A stretch of DNA of 64,000 nt from Tardiphaga robiniae (GTDB lineage Bacteria; Pseudomonadota; Alphaproteobacteria; Rhizobiales; Xanthobacteraceae), in the NCBI RefSeq assembly GCF_001618955.1, contig NZ_LVYV01000045.1, forward strand, positions 186,001 to 250,000. Direction: 5' to 3'. The position numbers and the translations under genes are program-made. Shown here piece after piece: positions 27,093 to 36,175 of this stretch; position 1 is the first letter of the stretch; every line of letters starts with the position of its first letter. A model generated the notes under the pieces. The model did not search any database. It was not told the DNA's origin and saw only the letters and a list, made by a program, of their open reading frames with translations.

Positions 27093-27719
27093 TCAGCGAT
27101 ACCGGCGATCAACCATGCCGCGCAGGACGGGTACCAGGATCGCGCCCAATGTGTTCTTCACCAGCGCGCCCGCCAGGAACGGCATCACGCCGACCAACCA
27201 GGCTTTCTCGGCGCCGAGCTTCATGCCGTAAGCCAGCCACGCAAAGCCCATGGCCATGATCACGATGTGGCCGATGGCCATGGCAACGAACAGACGGACC
27301 ATCGAGCGATCCCATCCACGTTCGCTGAACCAGCCGGTAATGAACGCGGCAACGACGAAGCCGGACAGGAAGCCGGCCGTCGCTCCTGTGAGCGGTTTGA
27401 GACCGCCAACGGGCCCGGCGAACACCGGCAATCCCAACGCACCGACGGCGAGATAGGCGATGATCGTCACCACGCCGAGGCGCCAGCCATAGACGGCGCC
27501 GATCATCAGAACGACCAGCGTCTGCAGGGTCATCGGCACATGGGGCAGCGGCAGATTGACCTTCGCCGAAACTGCCAATAGCGCGACGCCAAACGCCGCC
27601 AACACCACGGCGCGTCGCACGACAGCAAAGCCTTTGCGGCGGGTCGGCCACCACACGTTGGCGATGGGGACATGACGCGCGTCCGCGGTGGCTGCATCCG
27701 ACAAGATGGGCTCGCTCAC
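27093..27719 (-). CDS. bioY: Biotin transporter S component BioY
   Basis: A 208-residue polytopic membrane protein, substrate-capture subunit of an ECF-type biotin transporter or a solitary biotin carrier. About six helices are visible, with the family motifs VPMTLQTLVVLMIGAVYGWR and GPVGGLKPLTGATAGFLSGFVVAAF. I place the start at GTG 27719, which overlaps the stop of the upstream aminotransferase in a GTGA tetranucleotide; a longer frame starts inside that gene. No bioM/bioN partner genes are in the window. Four-base coupling implies one mRNA with the aminotransferase. Confidence 0.9.
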   Translation of the reverse strand: MSEPILSDAATADARHVPIANVWWPTRRKGFAVVRRAVVLAAFGVALLAVSAKVNLPLPHVPMTLQTLVVLMIGAVYGWRLGVVTIIAYLAVGALGLPVFAGPVGGLKPLTGATAGFLSGFVVAAFITGWFSERGWDRSMVRLFVAMAIGHIVIMAMGFAWLAYGMKLGAEKAWLVGVMPFLAGALVKNTLGAILVPVLRGMVDRRYR

Positions 27720-28918
27720 TTCGGACCACCCTGCCCGAGCCATTTGCTGATCCGCGCGACCGCCTCATGCATGTCCTCGGTCGAGCTCGCATAGGAGAAG
27801 CGAATATAGGACTTGCCGTGGATCGGATCGAAGTCGCTGCCGGGCGTGGCGGCGACATGTGCCTGTTCCAGCATCTGCTTGGCGAAATCGAAGCTGTCCG
27901 ACGTGAATTTCGACACGTCTGCATAGAGATAGAAGGCGCCATCCGCCGGCAGGAAGTCCGTGAGGCCGGCCTGCGGCAATCCTGCGGTCAGGATGCGGCG
28001 GTTCTCCTGATAGCCATGCTTGATGTCTTCCATCTGCGCACGGCCGTCGAACGCAGCTTCAGCCGCGATCTGCGACAGCGTCGGCACCGAGATCGACAGG
28101 TTCTGCTGCAGCCGCTCCATCGACCGCACCAGCGGCTTCGGCACGACCATCCAGCCAACGCGCCAGCCGGTCATGCAGAAGTATTTCGAGAACGAGTTGA
28201 TGACGAGCGCATTCGGCGACAACTCGGCTGCGGTCACTGCCGGGAATGAATAATCGAGGCCGTGATAGATCTCGTCGGAGATGAAGCGAATGCCCGCATC
28301 ATCGGCCGCGTGGATCAGGCTGGTCAGAGCTTCGCGCGACATCATGGTGCCGGTGGGATTGGCCGGGCTCGCGACGAGCACGCCTTTCAGCGGTTTTTCG
28401 CGATGCGCGGCGAGCAGATCCTCGGCGGTCATGGCGTGGCGCTTGTCGGCATGGGTTTCGATCAGCACCGGCTCGCAGCCGAGCGCAGTCAGAATATGCC
28501 GATAGGGTGGATAGCCGGGCACGGTGACGGCGACGCGGTCGCCAGGCTCGAACAGGGCCAGGAACGACAGGATGAACGCGCCGGAGGAGCCCGTGGTCAC
28601 CACGATCTGTCCCGGATCGACCGCGCAGCCATAGGCGTCGCGATAATGCCTGGAGATCCGCGCACGCAGCGATGGGGTGCCAAGCGCGGCGGTATATTCA
28701 ATCCGCCCGTGCGCCAGTGCGGCCTGCGCAGCCTCAATGGCCACCTTGGGCGCGGGCGCTGCCGGCTGCCCGACTTCCATATGGATCACATGCCCGCCAG
28801 CGGCCTCGATCCGCGCCGCGGCGGCCATCACATCCATCACCATGAACGGGGGAACGTCGCTGCGTCCGGACGCCGCAAGAAGGCCGTGTGCCCGAGTTTT
28901 GAGGATCGTATCTGGCAT
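27716..28918 (-). CDS. PLP-dependent class I/II aminotransferase
   Basis: A 400-residue fold-type I aminotransferase. The substrate-side GQPAAPAP loop, SPANPTGTM (Asn for PLP), SDEIYHGLDY (Asp and Tyr for the cofactor) and the Schiff-base lysine in SFSKYFCMTGWRVGW are all present, with a late Arg in SYIRFSYA for the substrate carboxylate. It belongs with the aspartate/aromatic aminotransferase group; the exact amino acid is not clear. It is translationally coupled to bioY. A 110-bp gap separates its start from the divergent M48 protease gene, so two promoters must share that space. Confidence 0.9.
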   Translation of the reverse strand: MPDTILKTRAHGLLAASGRSDVPPFMVMDVMAAAARIEAAGGHVIHMEVGQPAAPAPKVAIEAAQAALAHGRIEYTAALGTPSLRARISRHYRDAYGCAVDPGQIVVTTGSSGAFILSFLALFEPGDRVAVTVPGYPPYRHILTALGCEPVLIETHADKRHAMTAEDLLAAHREKPLKGVLVASPANPTGTMMSREALTSLIHAADDAGIRFISDEIYHGLDYSFPAVTAAELSPNALVINSFSKYFCMTGWRVGWMVVPKPLVRSMERLQQNLSISVPTLSQIAAEAAFDGRAQMEDIKHGYQENRRILTAGLPQAGLTDFLPADGAFYLYADVSKFTSDSFDFAKQMLEQAHVAATPGSDFDPIHGKSYIRFSYASSTEDMHEAVARISKWLGQGGPK

Positions 28919-29029
28919 GGAAATCTGCTATCTGCGCGGCGTTATGCACGTTACGACATGGGAGCAACGCCGCGCTCCCGCCGCAATATTTGACTTGTTA
29001 GGGCTTATATCGAATCCGAACCTCGGCCA

Positions 29030-30445
29030 ATGATGAAAGACTTGCAGCTGCAGCCTAAAAGGGCTGTATCTCGATTGTTCTCGAAGCTGACCACGCTGCT
29101 GACCGCGGCGGCGTTGACGCTGACACCAATGGCGGCCCATGCGCAGCAAGGCGACGCTCCGCGCCTGCTGCGCGACGCCGAGATCGAACAATTGCTGCGC
29201 GATTACACCCGGCCGATCCTGCGCGCCGCCGGGATGGAAAAGCAGAACATCCAGATCGTCATCATTAATAATGCCAGCTTCAACGCCTTTGTCGCCGACG
29301 GCCGCCGCATCTTCGTCAATCACGGCGCGCTGATGCAGTCGCAGACACCGAACCAGCTGATCGGCGTGCTCGCCCACGAGACCGGCCATCTCGCCGGCGG
29401 CCATCTGTCGAAGCTGCGCGAGCGGATGGCTCAGGCGCAGACCCAGATGATCGTGGCGATGCTGCTCGGCGTCGGCGCCATGGCCGCTGGCGCGCGCGGC
29501 GGCAACACCAATGGCGCCGCCGGCAATATCGGCGCGGCGGCGGTCGCCGCTCCGCAGGCTATGCTCATGAACACCATGCTGTCCTATCAGCGCCAGCAGG
29601 AGGAGAACGCCGACCGCGCTGGCGTCAAATTCCTCAACCAGACCGGCCAGTCCTCCAAGGGCATGTACGAGACCTTCCAGCGCTTCGGCACCGACAGCCT
29701 GTTCGCGGCGCGCGGCGCCGACCCCTATATGATGTCGCATCCGATGCCGCGGGAGCGCGTCGCCGCCCTCGAGGAGCTCGCGAAGTCGAGCCCCTATTGG
29801 GACAAGAAAGATGATCCGGCGCTGATGTTGCGCCACGAGTTGATGCGCGCGAAGACCGCCGGCTTCATGGAACAGCGCGACACGGTGCTGCGGCGCTATC
29901 CGCCGTCCGACACCAGCCTGCCCGCGCAATATGCCCGCGCCATTGCCACCTATCGCCATGGCGATCTGCGCGTGGCTGTCGAGCAGATCGATGCGCTGAT
30001 CAAGGCGCAGCCGAACAATCCGTATTTCTACGAGCTGCGCGGCCAGGCGCTGCTGGAAGGCGGCAAACCCAATGAGGCAATCGCGCCGCTGCGCCGCGCG
30101 GTGCAGCTCTCCAACAACGCGCCGCTGATCGAGATGATGCTCGGCCAGGCGCTCGTCGCCTCCGACAACAAGGCCTATACCGACGAGGCGATCCGTATCC
30201 TGCGCACTGCGGTGGCGCGCGAGAACGAAGCGCCCGTCGGCTATATGCAGCTCGCAATGGCCTATGGCCGCAAGGGCGACTATGCGGAAGCCGATCTCGC
30301 TTCGGCCCAGGCGGCCTTCCTGCGCGGTGACAACAAGACCGCCCGCGATCTGGCGTCACGTGCGAAGGCACGCTTCGCGGTGGGCACGCCCGGCTGGGTG
30401 AAGGCGGATGATATCATTGCCGCGAAAATGCCGGGGAAGAACTAG
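29030..30445 (+). CDS. M48 family periplasmic metalloprotease with TPR repeats (BepA-like)
   Basis: A 471-residue exported protease/chaperone. A signal segment ends near AHAQQG. The zinc motif HETGH (in VLAHETGHLAGGH) is at about residues 121-125, and the third ligand is the Glu of QQEENADRAG. The C-terminal 200 residues hold TPR-like helices (repeated ALLEGGKPNEAI and LASAQAAFLRGD blocks). E. coli BepA degrades or helps assemble LptD and BAM clients at the outer membrane; the same role is likely. ATG 29033 is an equally possible start. Confidence 0.92.
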   Translation: MMKDLQLQPKRAVSRLFSKLTTLLTAAALTLTPMAAHAQQGDAPRLLRDAEIEQLLRDYTRPILRAAGMEKQNIQIVIINNASFNAFVADGRRIFVNHGALMQSQTPNQLIGVLAHETGHLAGGHLSKLRERMAQAQTQMIVAMLLGVGAMAAGARGGNTNGAAGNIGAAAVAAPQAMLMNTMLSYQRQQEENADRAGVKFLNQTGQSSKGMYETFQRFGTDSLFAARGADPYMMSHPMPRERVAALEELAKSSPYWDKKDDPALMLRHELMRAKTAGFMEQRDTVLRRYPPSDTSLPAQYARAIATYRHGDLRVAVEQIDALIKAQPNNPYFYELRGQALLEGGKPNEAIAPLRRAVQLSNNAPLIEMMLGQALVASDNKAYTDEAIRILRTAVARENEAPVGYMQLAMAYGRKGDYAEADLASAQAAFLRGDNKTARDLASRAKARFAVGTPGWVKADDIIAAKMPGKN

Positions 30446-30559
30446 CGCGGCTCCCGCTGCAATGTTCTGCAACAAACGGCCTCCAATCCGTAATCTTTCG
30501 CAATGTAGCTGACAATTTGTCTCCGTACGCAGTGTCCCTGACTTTTGGGGGACATCTCG

Positions 30560-31408
30560 ATGCGCGCGACCGCGATCAACCACGTGTTGAAACTGATATG
30601 CCTGCACGCTCTGACGGCATCTGTCGCTGGATGCGCCACGGCGCAGCTGGAGACATCAGGGTCCCTCGCCTCATATAACGACCTCGCGCCCGCCGACGGC
30701 GTCACCACCAAATCCAAGATGCGCGTGGACAAGGCCAGCGTGCTGGCGGCCAGGAGCGTCAGCATTATGCCGACGTCCTTCTCTCATGCCGCATCGCGAG
30801 CCGCGCTCACTGACAAGCAACGTCGCGTCATCGCGAATGCTGTCGACCGTTCCGTCTGTATCGGCCTGAGCGACCGCTTCAATATCGTCCCATCGGGGCA
30901 ACCCGCCGACCTGACGGTGCATGTCACCGTGACGCGTGTGACCGTCACCGATCCGAATGTCGCTGGAGCCGCCAAGGTTGCCTCCGCCGCACCGATGTTC
31001 ATCAGCGCAGGCTTTCCTATCGTCGTGCCCCGGATCCCGTACGGCATGGGAGGCCTGTCGGTCGAGGCGGAAGCCCGCGACCTGCAGGGCCAGCAGAAGG
31101 CGGCATTTGTCTGGGCCCGCGACGCCGACATGCTGACCAGCACGCCGCGCGTTGCGGCATCCGGCGATGCCTACGATCTGGCGGGTGAGTTCGGCGCAGA
31201 TTTCAGCAAGCTCCTCATTACCGGTGAAAATCCGTTCGACAAGAAGCTGTCCACGCCCAGTATGCAGCGCGTGAATTCAGCCTTTGGGGGGAAGCCCAAA
31301 TACGCCGCCTGTGATGCTTTCGGGCGCACCGGCGTTTCCGCCTTCATCGGCGGGAAAATGGGAGCACCTCCCGAGTGGAACGACGACGCGATGCCGGTGA
31401 CGGAATGA
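30560..31408 (+). CDS. DUF3313 family lipoprotein
   Basis: A 282-residue exported protein with a lipobox-like signal (LTASVAGC, lipidated Cys near residue 26). The rest resembles the DUF3313 family: an SGSLASYNDLAPADG start, basic and beta-rich middle (LTVHVTVTRVTVTDPN) and a Gly-Ala-Pro hydrophobic segment around PMFISAGFPIVVPRIPYGMG. The function of the family is not known. It is 106 bp upstream of a two-component pair on the same strand and might be a target or sensor accessory of that pair. The start MRATAIN is chosen because GGGGGACATCTCG precedes it; a Met five codons earlier also exists. Confidence 0.75.
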   Translation: MRATAINHVLKLICLHALTASVAGCATAQLETSGSLASYNDLAPADGVTTKSKMRVDKASVLAARSVSIMPTSFSHAASRAALTDKQRRVIANAVDRSVCIGLSDRFNIVPSGQPADLTVHVTVTRVTVTDPNVAGAAKVASAAPMFISAGFPIVVPRIPYGMGGLSVEAEARDLQGQQKAAFVWARDADMLTSTPRVAASGDAYDLAGEFGADFSKLLITGENPFDKKLSTPSMQRVNSAFGGKPKYAACDAFGRTGVSAFIGGKMGAPPEWNDDAMPVTE

Positions 31409-31513
31409 CCGGACATGCATGACAGTGATTGGCATCTCTCCACCCAGGACAGCTATGCTACGACATCAACTGCCGAGTTGACCGAACAACCGCCTGGAGC
31501 CGGGTGCCGCCCA

Positions 31514-32239
31514 ATGCAGAGCATGTCTCACATCCTCATCGTCGATGACGATCTTGAAATACGAAAACTGCTGGGGCGCTATCTGACCGAACAAGGCTAC
31601 CGTGTCTCCATCGCCTCTGACCAGCGAACGATGAAGGAGGCGCTGCAGACCAACGAGGTCAGCCTGATCGTCCTCGATGTCCTGCTGCCCGACGGCTCCG
31701 GCCTCGATATCTGCCGCGATCTTCGGCGCGAAGGCTCCGAGATCCCGGTCATTCTGTTGACCGCGTTGAAGGAGGATGTCGACCGGATCATCGGCCTCGA
31801 AATCGGCGCGGACGACTATCTTGGAAAGCCGTTCAACCCGCGCGAGCTGCTCGCCCGCATCCGCGCGGTGCTCCGCCGCAAGGTGACGCAGGATATCCAG
31901 CTCTCCCAAGTGCTCGAACATCGCTTCGGCAAATTCAAGCTCCATCCCGGCGCGCGGCAGTTGCTGGACGAAAACGGGGATCCCTTCGACCTCACGACCG
32001 CCGAATTTGAACTATTGCTCGTGCTCGTCAGACGGCCCGGCCGCCTGCTCTCCCGGGATCAACTGATCGAACTGACCAACCGCAGCTCCGACGACGTGTT
32101 CGATCGCTCGATCGACGTGTTGATGAGCCGGCTGCGCAAGAAGCTTGGCGACAATGACGATTTCCAGTTGATCAAAACCGTGCGCAACGGCGGTTACATT
32201 TTCTCGGCACGCGTTGAAACCATTGGCGCAGACACATGA
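31514..32239 (+). CDS. OmpR-family response regulator
   Basis: A 241-residue two-component regulator. The receiver domain (about 1-120) has the acidic pair DDD near the start, the phosphoacceptor Asp in LDVLLPDGSG, the switch Thr in LLTALKE and Lys in GKPFNPRE. The C-terminal winged-helix Trans_reg_C domain (about 140-235) ends with the family's FQLIKTVRNGGYIFSA. I start at MQSMSHILIVDDD rather than 99 bp upstream, since the earlier codons are not receiver-like. It overlaps the kinase gene by ATGA. OmpR-type regulators of this clade control envelope or outer-membrane genes. Confidence 0.93.
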   Translation: MQSMSHILIVDDDLEIRKLLGRYLTEQGYRVSIASDQRTMKEALQTNEVSLIVLDVLLPDGSGLDICRDLRREGSEIPVILLTALKEDVDRIIGLEIGADDYLGKPFNPRELLARIRAVLRRKVTQDIQLSQVLEHRFGKFKLHPGARQLLDENGDPFDLTTAEFELLLVLVRRPGRLLSRDQLIELTNRSSDDVFDRSIDVLMSRLRKKLGDNDDFQLIKTVRNGGYIFSARVETIGADT

Positions 32240-33495
32240 ACTCCATACGCATTCGATTTTCCTTGATGCTGGTGGGCTCGGTCCTTTGTGTGGTGATCCT
32301 GGCCAGCGCCGTGATGTCGCAAATGATTCTCGCGCTGGTCGAAAAGGATTTTCGGGACGGACTGACGTCTCGCGTCGCTGCATTTTCCAACAGCCTCACC
32401 TTTCGCGGAAACGATGCAATCTTTCATCTTCAGCCCACGCCCATCGAGGGCAAGCTTCTGGAAGCGCCGACGAATCTTCTGCAGGAAGCATTTCGGAAAT
32501 CGCAAGCCAATCTCGACATTTTCGTCAAGCAAACACCGGACGGCCAACGATGGGCGTCTATCAAGATGGGCCCCGGCTGGCTGAGCTGGCCCATACGTGA
32601 GCACGCCCCCCCTCCTGAAGTATGGTGGGGCCTCGCCGGCTGGATGGTACTGATCACGGCTGGCGTCATCGGAGTCGCTCTTACGGTCGCCCATCAGACG
32701 ACGAACCAGCTCAAATTGCTGCAGAGCATGGCGATGTCCGTTGGCAAGGACGGCGTACTGCCCGTACTCAAAGAAGAAGGGTCTATCGAAATCAAGGCAA
32801 CCGCCCAGGCACTGAACATGATGGGCGCAAGTCTGAAAAAAGCGATGGACAGCAAGATCAGACTTGTGGCTGCCGCTGGGCACGATTTGCGGACACCCAT
32901 GACACGCATGCGCCTGCGCGCCGAATTTCTCAACGAACGAGAGCGTGAGGAGTGGCTGCATGACCTCGATGAAATGGATCACATTGCCGACAGCGCCATC
33001 CAGCTCGTTCGGGAAGAGACCGTCGGAAAAGGCACCGAACACGTCAGACTCGACGAACTCGTCGGGGACGTTTGCGCTGAACTGATCCTGATCAAGATGC
33101 CGGTGACGATTGCCGAGCTCGATCCGGGTAACGTCAAGATATCGCCGCTCGCGCTCAAGCGGGCTTTGCGCAATCTCATCATCAACGCCGCGACACATGG
33201 CGGTGGCGCAATCGTGAGTCTGGAATCCCGCGAGGGATTTGCGGTCGTCATTATCGAAGACAACGGTCCCGGCATTCCCGAAACATTCCTAGCAAGCGCC
33301 TTCGAACCGTTCTTTCGCGTCGATCCGGCCCGGCGCCAGTCAATCCCCGGCGCCGGGCTCGGCCTTGCCATCGCCAAGGAAATTGTCGAGCGGCAGGGAG
33401 GCAGGCTCCAGATCGAGAACCGGCAGCCTCACGGGTTAAGGCAGACGCTTTCCATTGAGTTGGATATCACGAACGTATCGTCGGTCGCAGCCTGA
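32236..33495 (+). CDS. HAMP-domain sensor histidine kinase (EnvZ-like)
   Basis: A 419-residue inner-membrane kinase. Two membrane segments (about residues 8-30 and 140-160) bracket a periplasmic sensor of about 105 residues, with no recognised fold. HAMP follows (about 165-215), then HisKA with the phosphorylated His in AAGHDLRTPMTRMR, and HATPase_c with the N box (LRNLIINAATHGG), G1 (IEDNGPGIPE) and G2 (GAGLGLAIAK) motifs. It overlaps the regulator's last codons by 4 bp, so the two form a cognate pair. It phosphorylates the OmpR-type partner; the signal is unknown. Confidence 0.93.
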   Translation: MNSIRIRFSLMLVGSVLCVVILASAVMSQMILALVEKDFRDGLTSRVAAFSNSLTFRGNDAIFHLQPTPIEGKLLEAPTNLLQEAFRKSQANLDIFVKQTPDGQRWASIKMGPGWLSWPIREHAPPPEVWWGLAGWMVLITAGVIGVALTVAHQTTNQLKLLQSMAMSVGKDGVLPVLKEEGSIEIKATAQALNMMGASLKKAMDSKIRLVAAAGHDLRTPMTRMRLRAEFLNEREREEWLHDLDEMDHIADSAIQLVREETVGKGTEHVRLDELVGDVCAELILIKMPVTIAELDPGNVKISPLALKRALRNLIINAATHGGGAIVSLESREGFAVVIIEDNGPGIPETFLASAFEPFFRVDPARRQSIPGAGLGLAIAKEIVERQGGRLQIENRQPHGLRQTLSIELDITNVSSVAA

Positions 33496-33573
33496 CCGAC
33501 GCACGCGCTAACCGACCACAAGGTGCCATTGCAGAAGATCGCTAAAGAATAGGCCTTCGTAAGCAGCGCCTGT

Positions 33574-33735
33574 TCAGCCGGACCAGAGGATCATCGCGAT
33601 CCCGAAGACGAGCAACGGATAATACGCGATCTCCACGCTCAGGAACGCGATGTCTTTTGTGCGAGACCAAAGGCGCCAAACGGATATCCGTATTCGGGAG
33701 CGTTCCAAAGACGCTGTTGGAGCGATGCGACACAT
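33574..33735 (-). CDS. Small single-TM protein directly after the patatin stop
   Basis: A 53-residue ORF (MCRIAPTASLERSRIRI start) whose ATG immediately follows the patatin TAG in the same frame (TAG-ATG). The first half is basic, and residues about 29-51 (FLSVEIAYYPLLVFGIAMIL) are one clear membrane helix, so an N-in, short-tailed membrane peptide is plausible. Termination-reinitiation at TAGATG could couple it to the patatin. I do not recognise a family. It could also be a former C-terminal extension cut off by the stop, so confidence is limited. Confidence 0.35.
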   Translation of the reverse strand: MCRIAPTASLERSRIRISVWRLWSRTKDIAFLSVEIAYYPLLVFGIAMILWSG

Positions 33736-34866
33736 CTAGCTACCCTGCCCCCTCAACCCTTCCAGGTTGGATTGAAATCCACTGGCCGAACCGCCCTTGG
33801 CGCGACCGTAGACGTAGAGCTCTTTCATATAATCGGTATCGAAATTGGTTGGATCGCTCGTGGTGAGCTTGCCCGCGTCGATGGCCGTTGCTTTGAAATC
33901 CCAGTTGTTGCGTTTGCAGAAATCGTATGTCGCGATCATCGCATTGCGCGTATTGGCCTTCACCGAGGTCTGAAACGAGCGCGCTACGATCGGAAGCGTC
34001 AGATCCGATGTATAGGAGGCGTCGGGCGACAGCTTGCCGTTGACGATCACGAAGACCCGAGACTTCGTAGCCAGCGATCCAGCATGGGCCGTTAACACGC
34101 TTTCCGGCACAGCCAGAATATTCGACGTCACGCCACCATCGACATGCATCTCGGAATACATGTTCCCGCCGGACTCGACGGCGATCAGGGCCGGCGGGAA
34201 AATCCCGGGAATAGCGGCTGACGCCGCGAGCAGGTTCCGGAACAACTCATAGCGGCCAGGACTATCGCTGCTCGCGATTTCTCCCATATTCCAGAGCGTC
34301 GTCCCTTGCGTGTCGAGGTTCGTGGTGACCACAATGAGCATCTTGCCCTTGCGATACCGCGCACCGACGGCATCGATAATCCGGTCGTCGGCATATTTCG
34401 AGATGAGGTCTTTCATCGGCCCCGCCTTGAAAACGCCCGATCCAACAACGGCGTTGATCCCCGCGATACGCATCAGATTTTCAGTCACGCCGCTGGTGAA
34501 GATCGCTTCAAGACGGCCGTCATAGCCTGGGCCGAGAAACGCGAATGGCGCAATCAGGGCGCCGACGCTGGAGCCGGTGACGATATCGAAATCGGGGCGC
34601 AGCCCGGAGTCGGACCAGCCTTTCAAGAATCCTGCGCCATAGGAGCCGTCAGCGCCGCCGCCGGACAAGGCAAGGATGGTGAGCGGTACGGCACCGCGCC
34701 GCGATCCCGCGAAGATGCGATAGCCATCATCGGGCGATATCCTGGCCAACGGAATCTGCGGGATCGTCGCCCGCGCACTTGCGATGAGCGGCGCACGCGG
34801 CAGTGACGCACAGGCCGAAAGCAGCAGCGCCGTGCAAAGGATGGGCAGCGTCGCGCGAGGCATCAC
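33736..34866 (-). CDS. Patatin-like phospholipase, predicted lipoprotein
   Basis: A 376-residue exported esterase/phospholipase. The signal ends LLLSACAS, giving a lipidated Cys near residue 19. The patatin catalytic dyad is present: oxyanion loop ALSGGGADGSYGAG, nucleophile Ser in VTGSSVGALIAP (GxSxG), and the DGG motif in HVDGGVTSN supplies Asp. Bacterial patatins hydrolyse phospholipid acyl chains; a lipid-anchored one would act in the outer-membrane or periplasmic face. The small TM ORF follows in frame after the stop. It converges on the two-component pair. Confidence 0.9.
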   Translation of the reverse strand: MMPRATLPILCTALLLSACASLPRAPLIASARATIPQIPLARISPDDGYRIFAGSRRGAVPLTILALSGGGADGSYGAGFLKGWSDSGLRPDFDIVTGSSVGALIAPFAFLGPGYDGRLEAIFTSGVTENLMRIAGINAVVGSGVFKAGPMKDLISKYADDRIIDAVGARYRKGKMLIVVTTNLDTQGTTLWNMGEIASSDSPGRYELFRNLLAASAAIPGIFPPALIAVESGGNMYSEMHVDGGVTSNILAVPESVLTAHAGSLATKSRVFVIVNGKLSPDASYTSDLTLPIVARSFQTSVKANTRNAMIATYDFCKRNNWDFKATAIDAGKLTTSDPTNFDTDYMKELYVYGRAKGGSASGFQSNLEGLRGQGS

Positions 34867-34966
34867 GCGAGCTCTGCAACGATCAAAGTGAAATTTAAGA
34901 ATCTAACCATGCGGGTTTCCATATGTGGAAACTCTTGCACGGCACATGCGCCATTTGTTTGCGCGA

Positions 34967-35119
34967 TTATTTCACTATATTGCCCGCGGACTGCAGACCG
35001 ATCACGCCCCCGGGCAGGATCGGCAGATCATGGGTTACACTGAACGCGACGCCGGCAACGTCACCGGCCGCGACGATCGTTGCGAGAACTCTCAGTTTCC
35101 GTTCAAGTCTGGCGTTCAT
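34967..35119 (-). CDS. Small ORF (50 aa) resembling the N-terminus of adenylate cyclase-type proteins
   Basis: A 50-residue ORF with a strong Shine-Dalgarno (GGGAGG four bases before ATG), MNARLERKLRVLATIVAAG. That opening resembles the class III adenylate cyclase N-terminus (RRLAAILAADVAGYSRL), but after DVAG the sequence departs and ends without a cyclase core. It is either a small protein, or the decayed 5' end of a cyclase gene. It fills the 300-bp gap between the patatin and MBL genes. The start signals look intact, so translation is possible. Confidence 0.4.
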   Translation of the reverse strand: MNARLERKLRVLATIVAAGDVAGVAFSVTHDLPILPGGVIGLQSAGNIVK

Positions 35120-35166
35120 GATGCCTCCCACCGGCACCGCTGATGGGAGTTATAGCAGATCGGGCC

Positions 35167-36126
35167 TTACAGCTCGATTTCCATCAGGTCCTTCGCGACC
35201 ATGATCGGGCCGCTATAGTGCTTCCTGGCGTCTGCGGCCCACATCTCGTCAGTGATCGACGGATCGTCGCCGGGCACGAAATGCGTCATCACCAGTTTCT
35301 TGACCTTGGCCATGGCCGCGATCTTGCCGACGTCTTCGGTGGTGGTGTGCGATGCCAGGAGATGCTCCTTCAGTGTCGCTGCGTTCTTGACGCGCTTCAC
35401 CATGGCATCGACGCCGGGGACATAGATCGTCTCGTGAATCAGCACATCGGCGCCCTCGGCGAATTTCGCCAGTGCCGGGTTAAACGAGGTGTCGCAGGCA
35501 TAGACGAAGACGCCATCCGGGGTCTCGAAACGATAGGCGAAATTCTCGGTGATCGGCGGATGCGGCGTCCTGAATGCCGTCACCTTGACCTTGTCGTTGT
35601 TCATCACAGGGCCGGAATCCTTGATGTCCCTGGACACCAGCAGCTTGCGCGGATCTGGCTTGCCTTCATCGGTGATGCGGATATCCACGTCGAACTTGAT
35701 GCTTTCCCAATAGGCCTTGGTGAGCGCCTCCATGCCGACCGGCGCGAACGCCTCGACCGGATGGTTCAGGCCGGCGGACCAGCCGCCATAGACCATGTTG
35801 CCAAATTCGAGCACGTGGTCCGAATGCAGATGCGTCACGAACACATAACGCACATCCGGCAGCGCCACCTTGGCTTCGACGAGACGCTTGGTGACGCCGG
35901 GGCCGCAGTCGACCACATAGGGCACGTCGTCTACGATCAGCACATTGGCCGGATTGGAGCGGCCAAGACCAACACGCGGGCCGCCTTTGGTCCCGAGACA
36001 AATCCAGCGGGCGCGCTTCTTCGGCGCCTGGGCCAGTGCCGGCGTAATTACGGGCGTAACGGCTGTCGCGCCGACCGCAGCGCCAGCCAGAGACAGTTTG
36101 AGAAGCGTACGCCGATCGAGAGTCAT
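35167..36126 (-). CDS. MBL-fold metallo-hydrolase with Tat signal
   Basis: A 319-residue exported hydrolase. MTLDRRTLLKLSLAGAAVG at 36126 is a twin-arginine-like signal, ending near ALAQA; the longer frame adds an unlikely leader. The metallo-beta-lactamase fold has HLHSDH (HxHxDH) for metal binding, the middle Asp in YACDTSFN and later His in ASHTTTEDVG and MTHFVPGDD, like the RNase Z/arylsulfatase AtsA subgroup. Its periplasmic location suggests a phosphodiesterase, arylsulfatase or lactonase function; the substrate is unknown. A strong hairpin lies upstream. Confidence 0.9.
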   Translation of the reverse strand: MTLDRRTLLKLSLAGAAVGATAVTPVITPALAQAPKKRARWICLGTKGGPRVGLGRSNPANVLIVDDVPYVVDCGPGVTKRLVEAKVALPDVRYVFVTHLHSDHVLEFGNMVYGGWSAGLNHPVEAFAPVGMEALTKAYWESIKFDVDIRITDEGKPDPRKLLVSRDIKDSGPVMNNDKVKVTAFRTPHPPITENFAYRFETPDGVFVYACDTSFNPALAKFAEGADVLIHETIYVPGVDAMVKRVKNAATLKEHLLASHTTTEDVGKIAAMAKVKKLVMTHFVPGDDPSITDEMWAADARKHYSGPIMVAKDLMEIEL

Positions 36127-36175
36127 AGAGAGATCCTTGGTTTTGATAGACAGGTGGTGAGACGACTGACCTGCG

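Noticed and set aside
28928-29959. 343-residue minus-strand ORF over the M48 protease
   Set aside because: It is opposite a protease with an intact HETGH motif; no domain-like content.
34923-35204. 93-residue plus-strand ORF in the patatin / MBL gap
   Set aside because: It overlaps the MBL 3' end and lacks an RBS; the minus-strand 50-residue ORF has a better start signal.
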